Position numbers and translations under genes: made by a program. A stretch of 64,000 nt of DNA from Pleodorina starrii (Eukaryota; Chlorophyta; Chlorophyceae; Chlamydomonadales; Volvocaceae): NCBI GenBank assembly GCA_030267565.1, contig BRXU01000041.1, positions 62,001 to 126,000 of the forward strand, given 5' to 3'. Below the pieces are notes generated by a model. That model saw nothing but the letters and a program-made list of their open reading frames with translations, ran no database searches and had not been told where the DNA came from. Shown in pieces: positions 61,501 through 64,000 of this stretch. Position 1 is the stretch's first letter, and each line of letters starts with the position of its first letter.

Positions 61501-63219
61501 GTCAAAATGTCTACCGACGCCAGGTAATGGACGTGGCCTGTTAGCCGTGCCCACTGGCTGTTGTCCATGGGCGTTTGACTTCGCCCAACCGCCTCAGCTG
61601 AGTCAATGCGGAACCAGTTGTCCCCGGCGCGCTTAACCGCTATGGCGTGGGCTGGCCCTTGCAGTACGAATCCAAGTGAGAGGGCCGTACTGCCGTTGGG
61701 TGTGTGTGCCGCAATTCCGGCTAGAATGGTTTCACGACTGCTTCCGGGTGGGATGGTGTAGCCGCAGGAGACGGATGCGAGGTAGGGGCATGTTCCGCCC
61801 TGTAGATTGACGCAGTGGCGTAGGTAGTGGTTCACCAGCATGACGCTGAAGTTTCCGGTATGTCGGTTAAACGCATGGCTCCAGAGTTTGGCAGTGCCAG
61901 TTTCTCGTGGGCTGTGTCTGGCTAGTTCGTTTAGCCGGAGCTGTACGGCATTGCAGTACTGCAGTACGGTCAGTGGCTCAAGGACCCGACGGCCCATGAG
62001 GTTGTTAATGGCGTGTATTTGGCAGAACTGTGCTTCTTGTGGCTCGTGGTAGGTGGGTGGGGGGATGGTCGCGGGTGGGGGCCACAGCACGGTCAGGCGG
62101 TGCAGACGTGTCTGCTGGGTGTGTGGTGCCTGAATCCTCTGGGCCCTGTGTGTGGGCAAGGGTGATCCGATCATGCGGGTCAGATGTCGTAATGCAGTTG
62201 TATGACTACGGATGTGCTCGCGGCTTGGTTGTGCACGCTGTGTGTGTGTTGGCGTGCTAATGGGGCGCGCAGGGGGTACTGCCGGGGGTGGGTTATGGTG
62301 GATGCAGGTTACAGCTTCATGAACCGCGACCTGCCATCCGCTTCGTCCTCCGTCCTTCCGCCTAATGGGCTGGGCCACGGGGGGTGGGCTCCACTGGCCC
62401 TGGGGGACCACTCTACCACACAGCGCGTGTAACATCCTGACAATCACATTCTCGGATGTCTCTCCGATTCCGTCCCCCTCCTGGTTGGCTACTAGGCCTC
62501 GCTGGTCCCCTGCATCTCTCCCGTGCCAGCGAAGTCCGCCTAGGCATTGGCAGCTTGCTAATTCCGCCATCAGCATGTCATCCATCGGGACTCGTGCTTG
62601 GTGTTGCCCATTACGGTTCTGGGGGTCCCTTTCCCGTAGTACGGCTTTTCCTTCTGCGTTGCTCTGGGCTGGCGTTCTGGTATTGGCTGCATGGGCTTTA
62701 AAGGTCGTTTGTGTGATTTCATCGTTGCTATCTGTTGTAATGTTGTCTAGCGCACTTGCTTCAGTTTCTTGGTTGTGCTCTTCGGACATGTCGACGCACT
62801 TCTCGTTGTGCAGGCTGAGGTCGCCTACTGTTAGGGGACACTGTACATACATGTAATCAACACGGGACGAGGTACCAATACTGTTGCGCACTCGTATCTT
62901 TCGAGCCAGCTGAATCCGTGGGCATTTTCCGCGACCCTTCCTTACGCTGGCCGCCGAGTTGGTATTGGTTCCTCTTCTATATATTCACCGCATGTATGCA
63001 TGTTTAAGCCACCGTCTGCTGCCGAACTAACCGAGCCACCATGGCTCCATCCCCTGCTGCCCATCGATTCATCCATGAGCAGCCTAGATACGTAGCTACG
63101 TATCCAATCATACGTACCTCTGTTCGCTTGCTCAGTTGGGGCTTTGTGGCCTTTATCTCCGCCCAGCAACTGCTATTGAAGCCACACTGCTCCAGACCCT
63201 CAACCAATGCCTCCAGCTC
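46599..63219 (-). CDS. gene B: three-repeat telobox-type Myb protein, intron interrupted by a LINE; 5' end not found
   Basis: Exons in transcription order, all phase 0: 63219-63118, 51585-51445, 50697-50605, 49889-49704, 49443-49351, 48790-48662, 47980-47852, 46883-46599 (TGA), at least 385 residues. Three exon pairs each rebuild one Myb/SANT repeat. First halves: ELEALVEGLEQCGF..., ELHVLLDSLLEYGYDWQKI, EVEALVDGLSEFGWDVGAI. Second halves: LLMKWRGLVRHAASGW, VRQKWMSLRVWAERGW, LRLKWESLRVLAARGW. Exon 7 (STQILVPDDIVLELLD) and exon 8 (IHAATLRSNL, LRKVLCGKEITGW, acidic tail) match gene A exons 5 and 6. Repeat 1 is 3 residues longer (NSSC for R before WAEI). DNA binding is inferred from telobox-like spacing. 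Intron 51586-63117 (11.5 kb) contains the whole LINE; without it the intron would be about 1.5 kb. A start exon upstream of 63219 was not found. Confidence 0.72.
47461..47580 (+). mobile_element. 5'-truncated copy of the Dualen-like LINE 3' end
   Basis: The stretch GGGACCGGGGAAACCCGTCA, then CCTAACCCACGCCTCGG, then GGGCGTATTATCATAAT is close to the 3' end of the 10-kb LINE (its reverse complement at about 52954-53070). It ends in an AT-rich tail, lies in the gene B intron 46884-47851 and runs opposite to gene B. Only about 120 bp are kept, as expected from abortive reverse transcription. Confidence 0.8.
47572..47722. other. very AT-rich patch after the truncated LINE copy
   Basis: About 150 bp of T/A-dominated sequence (TTATTTTT, AATTTATT) follow the LINE 3' relic directly, in sharp contrast to the GC-rich surroundings. 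They could be an expanded LINE tail. Confidence 0.6.
48165..48416. repeat. AT-rich simple-repeat island in gene B intron
   Basis: (AATAAC)n, (AAT)n and (ATATAA)n repeats fill about 250 bp of intron 47981-48661. The island is bounded by similar ACAATAACCATCT motifs at both ends (about 48145 and 48410), suggesting expansion or a small insertion. Confidence 0.75.
50970..51002. repeat. perfect 16-bp inverted repeat with 1-nt spacer
   Basis: GAAGTAAGAGAACCGG (50970-50985) is followed by C and its exact reverse complement (50987-51002). It lies in the gene B intron 50698-51444. A second small palindrome (GCCGGTTGAACCGGC) overlaps its left edge. Confidence 0.95.
51745..52590. mobile_element. possible small element with G-run inverted ends
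   Basis: Left end: GGAGCAGGGGGGGGTAAGAAA, then CCCATGCTAAAAAT (to 51795). Right end (52536-52590), read in reverse: CCAAGCAGGGGGGGG...TAGGAAAGAAG, then CCCATGCTAAAAAT. The arms are about 50 bp and similar but not identical. In addition CCAGACCCCCCC...CCGTACG occurs near both ends in direct orientation (about 51806 and 52418). No coding capacity. It lies in the gene B intron, left of the LINE. A MITE-like element is one reading. Confidence 0.45.
52940..52953. repeat. LINE target-site duplication, left copy
   Basis: TATATATTCACCGC directly abuts the AAT-rich 3' tail of the LINE. The same 14 bp occur at the other end of the element (62978-62991). Confidence 0.92.
52954..62977 (-). mobile_element. 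Dualen/RandI-type non-LTR retrotransposon, near full length
   Basis: A 10,024-bp insertion with its 3' end at the left: (AAT)n tail at 52954-52972, then a short 3' UTR (CCCGTCACCCCACC motif) and one uninterrupted long ORF. It is flanked by a perfect 14-bp target-site duplication (52940-52953; 62978-62991). The presence of both an APE-type and a restriction-like endonuclease places it in the Dualen group of LINEs described from Chlamydomonas. The exact duplication and the unbroken frame point to recent insertion. The frame is open to the very 5' end, so slight 5' truncation cannot be excluded. Confidence 0.95.
53091..62852 (-). CDS. LINE polyprotein: Josephin-like protease, APE endonuclease, reverse transcriptase, RNase H, restriction-like endonuclease
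   Basis: The first in-frame ATG is at 62852 (MYVQCPLTVGDLS), though the frame is open further upstream. Approximate residues counted from codon 62891. Josephin-like segment (285-440): FCQIHAINNLMG, GNFSVMLVNHYLR, HAIAVKRAGDNWFRIDS. APE (812-1060): LKILTMNTRGLQG, TETKLS, MAGDWNATL, SRIDDVLL, FDHKPL. Reverse transcriptase (1430-1730): NKAPGPDGIPNELL, LYIDFTSAFNTIDH, GTIQGDTLSPVLF, FADDLVIL. RNase H (2764-2905): YTDGSVQ, RCELSAIHQG, WTDSAAS, VKAHTG. Cys-His knuckle (about 3037): CPLCNQLDSGAHILGGC. Restriction-like nuclease (about 3130-3165): LRPDILLI then HIVEVGY. The ~1,000 residues between reverse transcriptase and RNase H hold no domain I am sure of; a segment near 2324 (IVEVEWAPTEDEES) is faintly chromodomain-like. 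No stop or frameshift was seen. Confidence 0.93.
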   Translation of the reverse strand: MYVQCPLTVGDLSLHNEKCVDMSEEHNQETEASALDNITTDSNDEITQTTFKAHAANTRTPAQSNAEGKAVLRERDPQNRNGQHQARVPMDDMLMAELASCQCLGGLRWHGRDAGDQRGLVANQEGDGIGETSENVIVRMLHALCGRVVPQGQWSPPPVAQPIRRKDGGRSGWQVAVHEAVTCIHHNPPPAVPPARPISTPTHTQRAQPSREHIRSHTTALRHLTRMIGSPLPTHRAQRIQAPHTQQTRLHRLTVLWPPPATIPPPTYHEPQEAQFCQIHAINNLMGRRVLEPLTVLQYCNAVQLRLNELARHSPRETGTAKLWSHAFNRHTGNFSVMLVNHYLRHCVNLQGGTCPYLASVSCGYTIPPGSSRETILAGIAAHTPNGSTALSLGFVLQGPAHAIAVKRAGDNWFRIDSAEAVGRSQTPMDNSQWARLTGHVHYLASVDILTINQMMLDFRHIPGLEEWHTMEGRTQTAQLPTAPTILDLTDPSPTPMALDESDHRQNAACAATRYDAADIHPTPMEIDETDLTGTEGRTQTPPSQLEHPLPPTPAHEDLNAAELSAAQHENPGDNPATTAAEPSPMEIDPAEPGTGAAQPLPDAHNVKLHPRETQPDLQGARPADAGTTSARRSNADGAANRNPGPQAAAPASRSRKRTRGQTGTTPATHTITYHLRRMLGLPIRPGRNQRADETPDAAEAARGPAHTPPNPAPEPTHTTHTPAEPTAPRTKQRKRHADNPPMPQPRPKPKSGHQQQHMTKYVLPKKPRTEAPAAPAETPQRTVPVPPVPAPGDPRPGHLKILTMNTRGLQGHREGIKHLLDEHKPDVMVLTETKLSAHHRRAIAGVKHTLKPYQTYMSNHPHDSNPTIRQAGVMIGVADRFNRQGSATAEPVPPELSGYIGHVRIAPPGSTTLHVIGVYCPADPAARQKIYDYGRAAALQANAKGEHLVMAGDWNATLKLSDRSTGTCNATDRAHRRFSEETGLKPVDTARREYTYTQTQQGHDTHHSRIDDVLLAAQTSDAVAMEGKAYEQVYECGGNFDHKPLCTLLPLAGIRLLPAPAAQPPPDLTPSSWSRIQLPVQKESKTKARMEMEATLTEAVTHLLAALRPAHETISAASARLERAASKEDARQILTHLRDHEAVQTTNVDTLSHELGSLLLRCLRILESHCQHKPPRTGRLHARRGTGKRITRLYGEHKALKCELTRILRAPRPDTPSHPAPGAPHAENTDAETLQPPTRPTPLTTPANPNPPEGTTAHARENPELQETPETRALRAAIRAKGGEIKKLTTETRKLHASKARKQFQSLLAKKPKHAHKQILEPDDQPRGITAIRHPADGHLCTTSDGILDALHTHFVLLARPISGPRTGKYLPSEAPRNYPWETPGAPDPLRRGLAQWESAPPSLLPGILDPCNFRACLDHLARNKAPGPDGIPNELLQTLPTDLQTAIHHLITVMWVKAEIPPHWTQSDTVLIPKKGDPLLIKNKRPIALANTLYKLYTSHITFNIVTFSEQAHIFTEAQEGYLRQRNTERQIQNVLHAIEDAGLTSRDLYLLYIDFTSAFNTIDHDKLLMIMYDLGYPEDLIAVVANLYSRATTRIRTEHGCTAEIAIERGTIQGDTLSPVLFIIYMEPLLRWLHSGGRGYRYGCLQADENDRHHFSSGAFADDLVILTNTVSDMRTQSTKIERYARWGALKVNVGKCQLQGILHGRARSDTDLSRGPGTQKYRAVVERLLKNQIRIDGVPIPYEPPTGSYKYLGVHITPTLDWTTQVAYTRAEIDRRGQSIQNSLATPDQRINMIKTLIHPFVAYSLPTMAYTPHDIASLDAQIAGIAKRSYGLKMGFPTRAILGPISRLGLGVGTLRTLYAVRAAKTLVLSLNDKGRLGAVTRALLHLQSRYMGTIPVHTFKRECRHYTTLKQLALVHEAGIELTDKGSTYEPAAGSLIHLIGAHNPTAEPKDLALLFRCIQPLLELGLDLRALKDKNTGAHLITTDQLQRIGGRKVGPRHQIALNQLSLALNADPSVRARAPRHRGVAPLPPELRLLPDGPHLTDLAMEATRPTPIPHGTLRKYVLAKPRDPADTVPAAPAENPPPRPGPTTPRVATATQTAAASSGTATTLEARRPAARPAARRHQPQRKTDSELLKAYLLRQNLKPVDGITDAEAIGWDPRQTPLTLQHCERILRHPLHRGLTSQVGSAERLLHMLHGETAWPAGTPTQHGLSITQLLFGDQERVACIKAEIRKRVAVSAPNPKRQRTTDSATQHTHRTYYQVEWERTVITKGAIALYTENGYHPKAVHRYETPTAPTHPEMIVEVEWAPTEDEESRLASQDNWTELLNAFRHRRAVEAEQDPGRMENARDHHLTEWQQQGRWETECLNVTRGQRLLRQFVEINVHPGNPDRDIHPPGRYTVQIGNRNGTHRHVPWDGSGDIPDGLQAIGMAFVYDPQGRCVGQVAASRLRSLWLRYSDAQQKRPEEHAQIAAAGGFAEDVARLLLRYRDGGGTKAHPIREAHERRISERLMKRLMTALGAATERFASPLNVADSTAIYYSRYPEDQLFGANHDAYSQPCTGVSVAHPEPKPDEGHHALRWALGWADATRSTDNPTATLLLLPTSQTAPYTRYLTHPLVTMIGTIDAFSGTGDLYSEVSVDAPKPYPNGLTLLLVSNESGRAYGTSLRRALAMTAARHVATGPALSWKPPQWVRKRLRSMTEKPPAAAAPSRTCDNLSTEEGSAAFLAFPAKYALRYNAQDAIYTDGSVQKIKDGDEERHLLGAAAVDALTNTTLHINVNAGHQGCQTITRCELSAIHQGLQMRRGTLHDEAHLTIWTDSAASLHLIKKMINNPHKLQLSKHKALLEEIVLILKRRAACNLKTSLLKVKAHTGVTYNEKADKAAVRAARGLSKLDPDALSATETSDNNPRSQHWWLRKMAGPEKNAGHYANDLNRGIESLVSPETHSGYTNETDYMKYVANTLPDLDISTSTRTLQRKAGRHKHVKRCFDYLYGQLWSAKLARRFKKPVAPGRPASSGHCPLCNQLDSGAHILGGCLHPRMRALYIQRHNKAVQNITSTLARGSNGGCYIVMDAGPADTRPDYVAGTRLPKWLLPSIEDVKRLKLRPDILLIPDIPLHETQAQGYKGPQDPSQHTVHIVEVGYTADTNHTQKQHDKAVQHAELAKLLTEAGWKVRYTTQEAISLGFAGTIRKDLRPLLHTLGTGSKEARACCNDLHDHAVRTLNTIVITRRQMERNPHAEPTPAGT
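62978..62991. repeat. LINE target-site duplication, right copy
   Basis: TATATATTCACCGC lies next to the 5' end of the LINE and is identical to 52940-52953. It lies about 125 bp from the gene B exon 63118-63219, inside that exon's downstream intron. Confidence 0.92.
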
Positions 63220-64000
63220 CTGTGCACGCATGTGCAGATATATAGCAGCAGTCAGTAGCGGCAAAAGCCTGGGCAAGCAAGCAACGCATAGCAGTTGCAG
63301 TACAGAGTGACACTTTGCTGATGTATGAATACAACAATTATCTGGAATATGTATGTCCAGAATTTTTGACTGGGGAGCCAGAGGTGAATTGAGGCAGGAC
63401 TGCTCTGCATTTCATGGCTGTCATTGATTGCCCGCCATGGCGGGACGCGTTTATTCATTGAGGTTATTAGCTATCAAGTCTTCCGTACGTACAACGTGGG
63501 GCCCAGTAGAGACGGGTCTGTATGAAACCCCTGGTAGGGCGGGAGGTGTTAGTTCGTTCATTGTGGGGAGAGATGCGAATCTTCCCCCTGTCCTCCCCTG
63601 CGGGAGACCCCCAGCAGCAGCTTCCTTGTATATAATGTAATTGTGAATGAGTGGAAAATCTGCGTATTTCGTTGCTAATGGAGTTGGATTATATCTTGCA
63701 GCGGGTTGGCCTACATACAGGGCTACCTAGGATCGAAGGGCCAAAGGTAACTAACTTCCAGGTAGGGTAATTGAAGTGTAACTGGCAGGGTGGCTGCCGG
63801 GTAAATGGGCATGTAGGGTAACGAACTGGGCGGGGCAAACATCACAGTAACTGGGCGCACATCCCGCCGCAGCGGCTATATCGGTCACTTGCTTCCCCCT
63901 ACCGCTGGTACATACTGATCGATGCAGCGGGCTCCGCTCTAAATATCTCTTCCCAGCTTCCAGCAAGGACGCACGGAAGCTGACATCAGTTGTTCTTCTT
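63220..64000. other. upstream region of gene B, no recognised exon
   Basis: The acceptor TGTGCACAG at 63220-63228 (minus strand) precedes gene B exon 63219-63118, so at least one more exon should lie upstream. No open frame here resembles a Myb repeat or another known domain. Short frames occur on both strands. Confidence 0.4.

Noticed and set aside
1..64000. CRISPR arrays, bacterial operons, rRNA or tRNA genes
   Set aside because: No regularly spaced repeats with unique spacers and no recognisable tRNA or rRNA sequence was seen. The repeat arrays present are satellites or minisatellites without spacers.

Overview
The window looks like nuclear DNA of a volvocine green alga (Chlamydomonas/Volvox relatives). 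The evidence is very GC-rich coding sequence full of Ala/Gly/Gln/Ser runs, many short GT-AG introns, degenerate CCCTAAAA telomere-type repeats, and a LINE carrying two endonuclease types as described for the algal Dualen/RandI group. No prokaryotic signals (operons, Shine-Dalgarno sites) are visible.

Layout. (1) 1-24211, plus strand: one giant gene, the plant-type NO VEIN (NOV) protein, with its 5' end outside the window. I could join 27 coding exons in phase to give about 4,008 residues ending in a stop. It has a GHKL/HSP90-type ATPase module and a C-terminal DUF3883 module. Its introns hold satellites, minisatellites and an inverted pair of a ~400-bp repeat. (2) 24212-29631: mostly non-coding, with one doubtful ORF and a perfect hairpin. 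(3) 29632-34303, minus strand: gene A, with two telobox-type Myb repeats and an acidic tail. (4) 34371-44994: two direct copies of a ~4-kb block. Each copy carries a gene with two U-box domains (minus strand), and a His-Me-finger endonuclease-like gene (minus) sits between them. (5) 46599-63219, minus strand: gene B, a paralogue of gene A with three Myb repeats. Its first intron on view is swollen to ~11.5 kb by a ~10-kb LINE (52954-62977) flanked by a 14-bp target-site duplication. (6) 63220-64000: no recognised gene.

How the parts relate. Genes A and B share a design in which every Myb repeat is split over two phase-0 exons at the same point. The repeats are followed by a conserved middle exon and a final exon with an unrecognised domain and an acidic tail. 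I do not know a described family with this layout; it is my best candidate for something undescribed. The LINE carries one long frame with a Josephin-like cysteine-protease segment, an APE endonuclease, a reverse transcriptase, an RNase H and a restriction-like endonuclease. Everything from 29.6 kb to 63.2 kb (two Myb genes, two U-box genes, the endonuclease-like gene and the LINE) lies on the minus strand and looks duplication-prone. The NOV half is ordinary conserved sequence with noisy introns. All exon boundaries are read by eye from splice consensus, phase and homology; there is no transcript support.
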